From NCBI GenBank assembly GCA_900544675.1, contig UQVZ01000019.1:12003-76002 (forward strand): a stretch of DNA of 64,000 nt, written 5' to 3'. Numbering within the stretch: the stretch's first letter is position 1; each line of letters begins with the position of its first letter. This document shows positions 33,727 through 42,174 of this stretch, one piece after another. A model generated the notes under the pieces. That model was not told where the DNA came from. It searched no databases and worked only from the letters and a program-made list of their open reading frames with translations. Made by a program: the position numbers and the translations under genes. Source of the DNA: an uncultured Bacteroides sp. GTDB taxonomy: Bacteria > Bacteroidota > Bacteroidia > Bacteroidales > Bacteroidaceae.

Positions 33727-35232
33727 TTAACGTTTTACTTCAATCGCGTATCCTTTCTGTTCCAAGACCTTCACCACGGTTTCTATGGCATCGTAGTGTT
33801 CGGGAGCAATGCCCAGTTTGGGCAGGTCGAGCACAGGAATCTCCATCGTAGTGTGCATATCTTTATCGTCTACCTTGCCGATAATCATTCCGGCGGCACT
33901 GGTATTGTTGGTTATTGGGTCGATGAGAATAAAAGCACCTGTCGCCTTGTTTTGTGTATAAGGGTCAAAGAAAAGCTCTTTCGACGAAGTGATTACCACG
34001 TGGGCAATCTGATTCAGTTGCAAAGGCACATCGTCTTTGTTCAACTTACCGTTCTCCACACTCAGATGCTCCATCGTATTGACATCTACCTTATATTTGA
34101 TGCTATCAATGCGCGAACGGCTGGTGTTGGTAGTCTGCTTCAAGAAGAAAGATTTTTCCATATCCATCTTTTCTTCGTCCATCCAGACAAGCATAGCTTC
34201 GAAATTGCGTCCTATCTGCGGCATATTGTCGGGATGAACCAGCATCTCTCCGCGTGACACATCGATTTCGTCTTCCAAAGTCAGTGTAACCGACATCGGC
34301 GGAAAAGCATAATCGCATTCGCCGTCGGGCGAATAAACGGCTTTGACACGGGTTTTCTTGCCCGAAGGCAATGCCACCACCTCATCCCCCTTATGCACAA
34401 CGCCCGAAGCTACTTTCGAAGAGAAGCCCCGGAAGTCGAGATTGGGTCGCAACACGTATTGCACCGGATAGCGGAAGTCGGTCAGATTGTGGTCGTTCCC
34501 GATATGAACGGTTTCGAGATACTCCAGCAAGGCAGGGCCGTCGTACCACGGTGTACGTGCAGATTTCTCTACCACATTGTCCCCATCAAGCGCGGAAAGC
34601 GGTATGCAGGTAACATCGGGTACACCCAGCGGAGCGATGAACGCCTTGTAGTCTGCCACAATCTTGTCGAACACTTCTTTCGAGAAGTCTACCAAGTCCA
34701 TCTTATTGACCGCCAAGACCACATGCTTGATGCCCAGCAGCGAAACTAAATAGGAATGACGGCGGGTCTGGGTAATGACGCCGGCACGGGCATCCACCAG
34801 AATAACCGCCAGGTTTGCGGTAGAGCCTCCGGTAATCATATTGCGCGTGTACTGCTCATGTCCCGGAGTATCGGCAATGATGAACTTGCGGTGGTTGGTA
34901 GAGAAGTAGCGGTATGCCACATCGATTGTGATTCCCTGCTCGCGCTCTGCCTTCAAACCGTCGAGCAACAAGGCATAATCGATGTGTTCGCCTGCGTTTC
35001 CCACGCGCTTGCTATCGCGCTCAAGGGCATCAAGCTGGTCTTCGTAAATTTTCTTGCTATCGAAAAGCAACCTGCCAATCAAGGTCGACTTTCCATCGTC
35101 GACCGAGCCGGCGGTAAGAAAGCGAAGCAAGTCTTTTTCCTCGTCCTTCTTCAAGAACTCTTCAATCGACATCTTGCCTCTGACTTCGCCTTCCATCGGA
35201 TTTCCACATTTGGTTTTATCTATTTCTTCCAT
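33727..35232 (-). CDS. cysN: sulfate adenylyltransferase, large (GTPase) subunit
   Basis: With CysD, makes adenylylsulfate from ATP and sulfate, driven by GTP hydrolysis. 501 residues: P-loop GSVDDGKST, REQGITIDVAYRYF (switch I), DTPGHEQYTRNM (switch II), NKMDLVDF (G4), then EF-Tu-like beta-barrels. It is 26 residues longer than E. coli CysN; an internal ATG before SIEEFLKKD is an alternative start. Here without the APS kinase fusion, as cysC is separate. Confidence 0.93.
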   Translation of the reverse strand: MEEIDKTKCGNPMEGEVRGKMSIEEFLKKDEEKDLLRFLTAGSVDDGKSTLIGRLLFDSKKIYEDQLDALERDSKRVGNAGEHIDYALLLDGLKAEREQGITIDVAYRYFSTNHRKFIIADTPGHEQYTRNMITGGSTANLAVILVDARAGVITQTRRHSYLVSLLGIKHVVLAVNKMDLVDFSKEVFDKIVADYKAFIAPLGVPDVTCIPLSALDGDNVVEKSARTPWYDGPALLEYLETVHIGNDHNLTDFRYPVQYVLRPNLDFRGFSSKVASGVVHKGDEVVALPSGKKTRVKAVYSPDGECDYAFPPMSVTLTLEDEIDVSRGEMLVHPDNMPQIGRNFEAMLVWMDEEKMDMEKSFFLKQTTNTSRSRIDSIKYKVDVNTMEHLSVENGKLNKDDVPLQLNQIAHVVITSSKELFFDPYTQNKATGAFILIDPITNNTSAAGMIIGKVDDKDMHTTMEIPVLDLPKLGIAPEHYDAIETVVKVLEQKGYAIEVKR

Positions 35233-35288
35233 GGTGTTCTTTTAATCAATAATACTATTTCCTTCTTTTTTGCCGAAAGCCTCTGCGC

Positions 35289-36200
35289 TTAGAAATATCC
35301 TTCGCGCTTCTTTTCCTCCATGCTGGCATCCTGGTCAAAGTCGATGACACGGGTAGTACGTTCACTCTTGGTGGTGGTCATCATTTCTTCCACAATCTTC
35401 TCAATGGTATCGGCTTCGCTCTCGATGGCTCCCGTCAGCGGCCAGCATCCCAATGTGCGGAAACGGATTTTCTTCATCTCAATCTTGTCACGGTATTTCT
35501 CGGGCAAACGGTCATCATCGGGCATAATCAACTGACCGTCTATATTCACCGTAGGACGCACCTTGGCGAAATACAAAGGAACAATAGGTATCTTTTCGAG
35601 ACGGATGTATTGCCATACGTCCAGTTCGGTCCAGTTGCTCAACGGGAATACACGGATGCTTTCTCCCTTACGGATGCGGGTGTTGTAGATATCCCACAAT
35701 TCCGGACGCTGGTTCTTGGGGTCCCACTGGTGGAACTCATTACGGAAAGAGAAAATACGTTCCTTGGCACGCGACTTCTCTTCATCACGGCGCGCACCGC
35801 CAAATGCGGCATCGAACTTGTATTTATCCAGCGCATGAAGCAACGCCTGTGTCTTCATCAGGTCGGTATGTACCTTGCTGCCATGGGTAAAAGGTCCCAC
35901 TCCGGCACGGAAAGCTTCCATATTGCTTTCCACAATCAGTTTCCAACCGTGTTCTTTGGCGTATGCGTCACGAAACTGAAGCATTTCCTTAAACTTCCAT
36001 TTCGAATCAATGTGCATCAGGGGGAAAGGTGCTTTGCCTGGCGCAAAGGCTTTCTCGGCAAGACGCACCATCACCGATGAATCTTTCCCGATACTGTACA
36101 GCATCACGGGATTCTCGAACGCGGCAGCCACCTCACGGATAATGTGAATCGACTCGGCTTCGAGTTCTTTCAAATGGCTCAAGTTATATTCTTCTTGCAT
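35289..36200 (-). CDS. cysD: sulfate adenylyltransferase, small subunit
   Basis: ATP sulfurylase subunit of the PAPS reductase-like fold, 303 residues from ATG 36200 (MQEEYNLSHL), as in E. coli CysD. The PP-loop SIGKDSSVM binds ATP; GGARRDEEKSRAKER and a closing KKREGYF are typical. The longer reading to 36242 would overlap cysC. Second gene after cysC, before cysN. Confidence 0.94.
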   Translation of the reverse strand: MQEEYNLSHLKELEAESIHIIREVAAAFENPVMLYSIGKDSSVMVRLAEKAFAPGKAPFPLMHIDSKWKFKEMLQFRDAYAKEHGWKLIVESNMEAFRAGVGPFTHGSKVHTDLMKTQALLHALDKYKFDAAFGGARRDEEKSRAKERIFSFRNEFHQWDPKNQRPELWDIYNTRIRKGESIRVFPLSNWTELDVWQYIRLEKIPIVPLYFAKVRPTVNIDGQLIMPDDDRLPEKYRDKIEMKKIRFRTLGCWPLTGAIESEADTIEKIVEEMMTTTKSERTTRVIDFDQDASMEEKKREGYF

Positions 36201-36238
36201 AAATCTATATTTTAATCTATTTTCAGCTTTTTCAGCAA

Positions 36239-36835
36239 TCATTTCTTAGTGACACGCGGCAAGACCACATCCAGCAACCGGCGGACAGAGTCTTCCAACG
36301 AAAGCCGGGACGTATCGAGCGACAAATCGGGATGCACAGGAACCTCGAAGGGAGCAGAAACACCTGTGAACTCCTTGATTTCTCCCCGGCGTGCCTTGGC
36401 ATACAGCCCTTTCACGTCACGACGTTCACATTCCTCGATGGGAGTGCTTACATAGACTTCGACAAAATCTTCTTCGCCGATAATATGTGCTGCCATCTCG
36501 CGCAACGCATTGCTCGGACTGATGAACGCGGCTATCGTAATGATACCCGTATCGACAAACAATTTTCCCACTTCGGCTATACGACGGATATTCTCCACAC
36601 GGTCTGCTTCCGAAAAGCCTAAGTTGCTGTTGATGCCGCTCCGGATATTGTCCCCGTCAAGAATACGGCATAACAAGCGACGTTTCTGAAGTTCACGCTC
36701 CAGGGCAATGGCTATCGTACTCTTTCCCGGACCGCTCAGCCCGGTGAACCAGACCATCAGACCGCGTTGCCCCAACAGGGCTTCTTTGTCGGCTCGTCCC
36801 AACATCTTGTCAAATATCGGATAAATATTATTCAT
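36239..36835 (-). CDS. cysC: adenylylsulfate kinase
   Basis: Phosphorylates APS to PAPS, the sulfuryl donor. 198 residues with Walker A GLSGPGKST (the usual serine before the last glycine is proline), LDGDNIRSGINSNLGFSE, and EVYVSTPIEECERRDVKGLY. Together with cysD and cysN it gives full sulfate activation. Confidence 0.93.
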   Translation of the reverse strand: MNNIYPIFDKMLGRADKEALLGQRGLMVWFTGLSGPGKSTIAIALERELQKRRLLCRILDGDNIRSGINSNLGFSEADRVENIRRIAEVGKLFVDTGIITIAAFISPSNALREMAAHIIGEEDFVEVYVSTPIEECERRDVKGLYAKARRGEIKEFTGVSAPFEVPVHPDLSLDTSRLSLEDSVRRLLDVVLPRVTKK

Positions 36836-36896
36836 TGGCTTTATTTCTTAGTTTACAATTAATAGGATTCTTGGTGACAAAGTGACGGCATCCCAC

Positions 36897-38465
36897 TCAA
36901 GCCGGCACGAAAGGCCATATCAAAGGGATAAGCCCCACCGACAAAATCATGACAATCAGGTCCATCGGAAGACCGATTTTCAAGAAATCGGTAAACTTAT
37001 AGTTTCCGGCTCCCTGCACAATCAGGTTGGTCTGATAACCGATAGGAGTAGCGAAACCAGCCGATGCCGCGATACAAATGGCAATAAAGAACGGCATCGG
37101 GTCTACGCCAAACTTGTCTGCGGTCTCAAGAGCAAGCGGGAAAGCCAAAGCCGCCGCGGCATTGTTCGTAATCAGCTCGGTCACAAGCAGAGTTACAAAG
37201 TAGAGCAGAGCAAGCGCGCCCCACGCACCCAGCGAACCCGAAACGTCTTTGATGAAATTGGCTATGAGTGCCGCCAGTCCCGATTCTTCCATCGCCGCAC
37301 TGATGGCAAAGGCACAGGCGATGGTGATAAGGATGTCCCAACTGATGTATTTGGTGTATTTCTTTGGCGGGAAAAGTTTGAGCCACGCCATCACTACGGC
37401 GGTGACCGAAGCGAAGAAGAACATATCCATCTTCACGTTGGGGAAAGCTTCCTGGAAATAAGGCAGTTCGCCGATTGTGGCGCCGATAATCATGATGAGC
37501 AGCAATGCCAGTGCTGTCCATTTCTTCCATACAGGCATCGGACGGGAAGGAATCTCCTTGCCGTTCGTCATCATCAGGAAGACCGAAGAGTCACCCCAAG
37601 TCTTAGTAAAAGCCTCATCGGCAAGCAAGACCAGCGTATCGCCTTCCTGCAACCGCACTTCACCCAAGTTTTCGGTAATGACCTGTCCTCCCTGACGTAT
37701 TTCTTTCACCTCTGCACCATAACGCCGCTTGAAGTCGAAACTCTTCAGTTTCCGTTTCAATCCCGGAAAACGTGAGGCAAGCACTACCTCTACGATATGT
37801 TGCCCGGACTCTACCGCCGCGTCCGCCTCTTCTTCTTCGAAGTTATCGGGACGCTCGTCGGGGAGCAGCTTTTTCGAGGTCAGCACGATGAAAAGCAATC
37901 CAGCCACCGTAATGGGAATACCGATAAAGGCAAGGTCGAACATTTTCAGTCCTTCCAGCCCACGGTCAATCATCATTCCGTGCACCACCAGGTTGGTCGA
38001 TGTGCCGATAAGGGTACACAAGCCACCCAAAATCGTGGCATACGACAACGGTATCAGGAACTTGGTGCACGACAATCCCACCTTCTTTGCCCACGTTTTC
38101 ACAATCGGGGCGAAGATAACGACTACGGGAGTATTGTTGAGGAAAGCCGACACCGCGCTTACTACCGGGAGCAAACGCAACTGGGCTTGCATCACCGTCA
38201 TCTTCCGCTCGGGCAGAAGTTTCTTTATGACCGTGGCAAGTGCACCGCTCTGACGGACTCCTTCACTTACCAAAAAGAGCAAAGCTACCGTTATCATTCC
38301 CCGGTTGCTGAAGCCGGCCACCATCTGTTTGGGAGTAATGATACCTGCCGCCATGAACACGACCACCAGGCTCAGCAAGACGATGCCCGGACGCATCTTG
38401 TCGAGAATAAGCGCGACAAGCATCCCTATCAGCCCCAGCAATACAAAGATTATCTCAAAATTCAT
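36897..38465 (-). CDS. SLC13-family anion permease with TrkA-C domain, probable sulfate importer
   Basis: 522 residues, many hydrophobic segments, with a central cytosolic region (about 200-290) resembling an RCK/TrkA-C domain (LQEGDTLVLLADEAF). The two halves carry repeated hairpin motifs, FLNNTPVVVIFAPI and ELITNNAAAALAFPLAL, as in SLC13/CitT carriers. Position between cysQ and cysC indicates sulfate as cargo. Confidence 0.87.
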   Translation of the reverse strand: MNFEIIFVLLGLIGMLVALILDKMRPGIVLLSLVVVFMAAGIITPKQMVAGFSNRGMITVALLFLVSEGVRQSGALATVIKKLLPERKMTVMQAQLRLLPVVSAVSAFLNNTPVVVIFAPIVKTWAKKVGLSCTKFLIPLSYATILGGLCTLIGTSTNLVVHGMMIDRGLEGLKMFDLAFIGIPITVAGLLFIVLTSKKLLPDERPDNFEEEEADAAVESGQHIVEVVLASRFPGLKRKLKSFDFKRRYGAEVKEIRQGGQVITENLGEVRLQEGDTLVLLADEAFTKTWGDSSVFLMMTNGKEIPSRPMPVWKKWTALALLLIMIIGATIGELPYFQEAFPNVKMDMFFFASVTAVVMAWLKLFPPKKYTKYISWDILITIACAFAISAAMEESGLAALIANFIKDVSGSLGAWGALALLYFVTLLVTELITNNAAAALAFPLALETADKFGVDPMPFFIAICIAASAGFATPIGYQTNLIVQGAGNYKFTDFLKIGLPMDLIVMILSVGLIPLIWPFVPA

Positions 38466-38506
38466 ACGCTAAATTGAATGTTTAATAAGTCTGTTTCCGC
38501 ATGTCC

Positions 38507-39334
38507 TTATTCCAACCGGTGCGGATAAACAATGAACGATGGGTTCAACAAATTTTCTTTATTGTATGCCAAAGGCACGGTAGTACCTGCCTGATACACT
38601 TCGCCTCCGGCCGCACGCACGATAGCATGTCCTGCCGCCGTGTCCCACTCCATCGTGGGAGCATAGCGCGGATAAACATCCGCCTTGCCTTCGGCTATCA
38701 GGCAGAGCTTCAACGAACTGCCTTTCGACACGGTTTCCACTTTCGGATGTTTCTCCTTTACCGTTTCAATAAAACGTTCCGTTTCGGCGTTGAGATGCGA
38801 GCGGGAAGCCACTACCACGTATGCGTCCTTTTGCGCGAAATCTTTTACGGGTAAGCGCATGCTCCGTTTTACCAAAGCGGCATAGTCTTCATCCGAAGCC
38901 AAGGAAGTAATCGATTCTACCTTAAAGGCTCCTTCTCCCATCGTGGAAAAATACAATTCCCGCGTCACAGGCACATAGATGACACCTCCTTCGGGCTTGC
39001 CCTCGCACACAAAAGCGATATTCACCGTAAACTCTCCGTTACGCTTGATGAATTCTTTCGTTCCGTCCAAAGGGTCAACCACCCAATACGTATGCCAGTC
39101 CTTCCGTTCGGCATAGGGAATCTGTTTTCCCTCTTCGCTCAATACCGGATAAGGCAAAGCCGACAACCGGCGCATAATCACTTCGTTCGAGCGCTTGTCG
39201 GCTATAGTCAGCGGCGAATTGTCCGCTTTCCGCTCTATCTCGAAATCCGCATTCGGATCTGTATAGACTTCCATGATGGCTGCTCCTGCCTCCAATGCGG
39301 CACGGATGGCTACCATAAGTTCATTCATTTCCAT
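38507..39334 (-). CDS. cysQ: 3'(2'),5'-bisphosphate nucleotidase
   Basis: Removes the 3'-phosphate from PAP, the inhibitory product of sulfotransferases. 275 residues of the inositol monophosphatase fold with the metal motif DPLDGTKEFIKRNGEF and a later EWDTAAGHAIV. First gene of the leftward operon that ends with the sulfotransferase, matching the need to recycle PAP. Confidence 0.93.
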   Translation of the reverse strand: MEMNELMVAIRAALEAGAAIMEVYTDPNADFEIERKADNSPLTIADKRSNEVIMRRLSALPYPVLSEEGKQIPYAERKDWHTYWVVDPLDGTKEFIKRNGEFTVNIAFVCEGKPEGGVIYVPVTRELYFSTMGEGAFKVESITSLASDEDYAALVKRSMRLPVKDFAQKDAYVVVASRSHLNAETERFIETVKEKHPKVETVSKGSSLKLCLIAEGKADVYPRYAPTMEWDTAAGHAIVRAAGGEVYQAGTTVPLAYNKENLLNPSFIVYPHRLE

Positions 39335-39443
39335 AGCTACCTGTTTAATTTGGCGTAAAATAACAGCTTTTTAATCTATTTTCATTCGTTTATATTTCGC
39401 TTTTTCTGTTCGGTCGCTTTGTTTATAACTTCTTTTATCATTT

Positions 39444-41102
39444 TCACGTATGTTCTCTTGCCTGATGCCATAACCGCCACATATAGTAAGCACAATGGGT
39501 AAAGGCAAAGACAAAGGAAATGACCAGCAAGGTCTTGTCGGCATTCCAGCCTACGGTCTGCTGATGCCACAAACCGGTAATCACGCTCAGCACCGCCAGT
39601 ACCAATCCCAAGACATTGAGCACCGTATCACCTTTGCGGTATGCTCTATTGGGTTCCAGTCGGCTGTGCTTCCGTCCGTAGGAGGCATACACATCCAGCC
39701 CGACCAGCATCCAAAGCACCAGGCGTATCCAGGTGTCTGCCGGAAGGAAACACATCATGCACAGGCAGGTCAGGATACCCATAATCGGGACAAAGGGTAC
39801 AAACGGAGTCTTGAACGCCCGATGCACACCGGGCATCGTCTTGCGCACAATCAGCACCGCGGCACATACCAGTGTAAAGGCAAGCAGGGTGCCGATACTG
39901 GTCATCTCGCCCGCCACTTGTGCCGGGACAAAACCTGCCAACAGGCTCACTAAAACCATAAACAGAAAATTGCTGTGCACCGGCGTACGGAAGCGTGGAT
40001 GGATGCGCGAAAAGAAAGGAGGCAACAATCCGTCGTGACTCATGCTGAGAAATACCCGGCTCTGTCCGAGCAACGTGACCATAATCACCGAGCAATACCC
40101 AAAAAGGATGGCAAGGATAATCGCCTTATTCAGCCACGGATAAGCCGGCACAAGCACCCCCTGGGCATTGACACTGCCCATGTGCTCGATAGCTACCGCC
40201 ACCGGAGCGATGCCTTCCTGTCCTTCGAATTCGGTATAATGAGCCACCCCCGTCATGACGTGCGCGAACAAGATATATAATATGGTACATACCAGCAAAG
40301 ACACCAGAATACCGATGGGCATATCCCGCTTGGGGTTCTTCGTCTCTTGCGCGGCGGTACTGACGGCATCAAAGCCCAGGAAAGCGAAGAACACGATGGC
40401 CGCTCCCCGTAAAATACCCGATAGTCCGAACTCACCCAACTTCCCGGTATTTTCGGGAATATAAGGCACATAGTTGTCTGCCTGAATGAATTTCCAGCCT
40501 AAAACAACGAATACCAGTATCACACCGATTTTCAAGAATACAATCAGTCCGTTGAAGAAAGAGCTGCCTGCCGTTCCCCGCATCAGTATCAGGCTCATCA
40601 ACACCACTATCAGCATGGCAGGAATGTTGATGATGCCTCCGTCCCACGGGCAGGCGGTAAACTCATGAGGCAAATCGATGCCTACGCCTTGCAGGAACAC
40701 TACCAGATAACGGCTCCAACTGATGCTGACCGTAGTGGCAGCCACGGTATATTCCAATACCAAATCCCATCCGATAATCCAGGCAATCAATTCCCCCATC
40801 GTGGCATACGAATAGGTATAAGCGCTTCCTGCCACCGGAATCATCGAAGCGAACTCGGCATAACAAAGCCCGGCAAAACAACATCCGATAGCGGCAATGA
40901 TGAACGAAAGCGTAATGGCAGGTCCCGTATATTCCGAAGCTACCGTGCCCGTGATAGAGAACAGTCCCGCACCGATGATTACGCCTACACCCAATGCCAC
41001 AAGACTGACCGGTCCCAATACCCGTTTCAAGGTTCTGGCACCTGTCTGCCCGGCTTCTGCCTGCAAGGCATCTATGCTTTTTCTGACGAATAATCCTTCC
41101 AT
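39444..41102 (-). CDS. APC-family amino acid permease
   Basis: 552 residues with 12-14 membrane segments. GVGVIIGAGLFSITG (segment 1), GLCYAEFASMIPVAGSAYTYSY (segments 2-3) and FFAFLGFDAVSTAAQETKNPKRDMP (segment 6 and loop) are the hallmarks of cationic amino acid/YfnA-type carriers. The exact amino acid is unknown. I choose ATG 41102 rather than 41117 because the -7 promoter element at 41132-41139 leaves too short a leader for the latter. Confidence 0.85.
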   Translation of the reverse strand: MEGLFVRKSIDALQAEAGQTGARTLKRVLGPVSLVALGVGVIIGAGLFSITGTVASEYTGPAITLSFIIAAIGCCFAGLCYAEFASMIPVAGSAYTYSYATMGELIAWIIGWDLVLEYTVAATTVSISWSRYLVVFLQGVGIDLPHEFTACPWDGGIINIPAMLIVVLMSLILMRGTAGSSFFNGLIVFLKIGVILVFVVLGWKFIQADNYVPYIPENTGKLGEFGLSGILRGAAIVFFAFLGFDAVSTAAQETKNPKRDMPIGILVSLLVCTILYILFAHVMTGVAHYTEFEGQEGIAPVAVAIEHMGSVNAQGVLVPAYPWLNKAIILAILFGYCSVIMVTLLGQSRVFLSMSHDGLLPPFFSRIHPRFRTPVHSNFLFMVLVSLLAGFVPAQVAGEMTSIGTLLAFTLVCAAVLIVRKTMPGVHRAFKTPFVPFVPIMGILTCLCMMCFLPADTWIRLVLWMLVGLDVYASYGRKHSRLEPNRAYRKGDTVLNVLGLVLAVLSVITGLWHQQTVGWNADKTLLVISFVFAFTHCAYYMWRLWHQAREHT

Positions 41103-41131
41103 CTTTGCAAGTTGCATATCAATTCAAGCTG

Positions 41132-41139
41132 CAAACTTA
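41132..41139 (-). promoter_or_regulatory. -7 element for the APC permease gene
   Basis: TAAGTTTG on the minus strand, a full TAnnTTTG match 30 nt before ATG 41102. Confidence 0.5.
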
Positions 41140-41321
41140 CAAAAAATATGCGAGTTTCACGCTGGAACTGCCCAAAAGATTAAAAAAATGAAAAAGGATT
41201 AATAGAGTCAGTTGTCAAGAGGATTCCTCGCACATATATGCGTGAGCCGTGCAAGTTAGCTTCGAAGGCTATCGGATATAGTTGCGATGCGCCACGCATC
41301 TATAATCATTTGACAAGCCTT

Positions 41322-41912
41322 TTATTCACGTTTTATATTCCGCATGCTGAACTCGCATCCGCAATATTGCTGGTTATAGAAATCATATTCCTTGATAATC
41401 TGAATACGGCGTTCGCTCAGTCCACCCTTACGCCAGTTCCTGTCCCACCACACGACATCGGGATATGGCTCTACCGCATAGCGTCCGGCTTCGTTTATCT
41501 GCTCCAGACTCTTCCAGCGCGAAGAAGCAAGCGTAGTGGTGATGACCGTAAACCCGTGTTCGTGGGCATAGCGGGCTGTGTCACGCAGGCGAAACTTGAA
41601 ACATTGTAGGCATCTGCCTCCGCGTTCCGGTTCTCCTTCCAGTCCTTTCACCGCACACCGCCATGCATCGTGATTATAGTCGGCATCCACGATATCCAGT
41701 CCGAGCGCTTCGGCATACCGTGTACACTCTTCTTTCCGGATGCGGTATTCCTCCGCCGGATAGATATTCGGATTACAATAATAAATGGTAGGACGCACCC
41801 CGTGCTGCATTAGGCATTCGATAATGGCAGACGAGCATGGCGCACAACAAGTATGCAATAACACCCGGTCGGCATTGCCCGGCACTTCCCAATCTTCTTT
41901 CTTCTTTTTCAT
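41322..41912 (-). CDS. queH: epoxyqueuosine reductase QueH
   Basis: Last step of queuosine synthesis in tRNA wobble modification. 196 residues from ATG 41912 (MKKKKEDWEV). The cysteine-rich site TCCAPCSS (Cys22, Cys23, Cys26), RCLQCFKFRL and YCGCEFS give the iron-sulfur and zinc ligands of the DUF208/QueH family, which replaces QueG. Its leftward transcript is separate from the APC gene by 205 bases in which I see no gene. Confidence 0.92.
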   Translation of the reverse strand: MKKKKEDWEVPGNADRVLLHTCCAPCSSAIIECLMQHGVRPTIYYCNPNIYPAEEYRIRKEECTRYAEALGLDIVDADYNHDAWRCAVKGLEGEPERGGRCLQCFKFRLRDTARYAHEHGFTVITTTLASSRWKSLEQINEAGRYAVEPYPDVVWWDRNWRKGGLSERRIQIIKEYDFYNQQYCGCEFSMRNIKRE

Positions 41913-41953
41913 AACCGTAATATAACTTGAACGTATGCGAACATACGGGCGCA

Positions 41954-41961
41954 CAAAGGTA
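41954..41961 (-). promoter_or_regulatory. -7 element for queH
   Basis: TACCTTTG on the minus strand, a full TAnnTTTG match 42 nt before ATG 41912, which supports that start. Confidence 0.5.
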
Positions 41962-42017
41962 ACCAAAGTTTTCCCAAAGCATTCATTTCTTATTCAGAAA
42001 AATGGCGTGGCACCAAC

Positions 42018-42054
42018 AAAAAAAGCCTAGCAATACAAGTCGTTCAAATAGGCT
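42018..42054 (-). terminator. Leftward terminator-like hairpin upstream of queH
   Basis: On the minus strand AGCCTA (42054-42049) pairs with TAGGCT (to 42024) and is followed by seven T. It faces away from the polysaccharide locus, upstream of the queH promoter, so it would stop leftward transcripts begun near 42.1 kb. Confidence 0.45.
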
Positions 42055-42076
42055 CTGAATACATTCAAACGACATT

Positions 42077-42108
42077 TTGCAAGATTCGTGAATGTTCATT
42101 GCAAGATT
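42077..42108 (+). promoter_or_regulatory. Direct repeat, candidate operator of the hybrid sensor
   Basis: TTGCAAGATT occurs exactly at 42077-42086 and 42099-42108, 22 bp apart (two helical turns), ending 29 bp before the -7 element at 42138. Spaced direct repeats just upstream of the promoter suit AraC-type DNA-binding domains such as that of the sensor encoded at 53017-57096. Confidence 0.5.
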
Positions 42109-42137
42109 TATTACACATCATTGTGTTATCATTTTCC

Positions 42138-42145
42138 TACATTTG
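42138..42145 (+). promoter_or_regulatory. -7 element of the polysaccharide locus
   Basis: TACATTTG, a full TAnnTTTG match 29 nt before the first gene. No TTG at -33, consistent with activator dependence. Confidence 0.55.
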
Positions 42146-42174
42146 CAGCCGTAATTAACTTTAAAACAAAACGC

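Noticed and set aside
41118..41321. Possible small gene or RNA between the APC permease and queH
   Set aside because: No start with a credible frame, no tRNA-like fold, only short partial palindromes.
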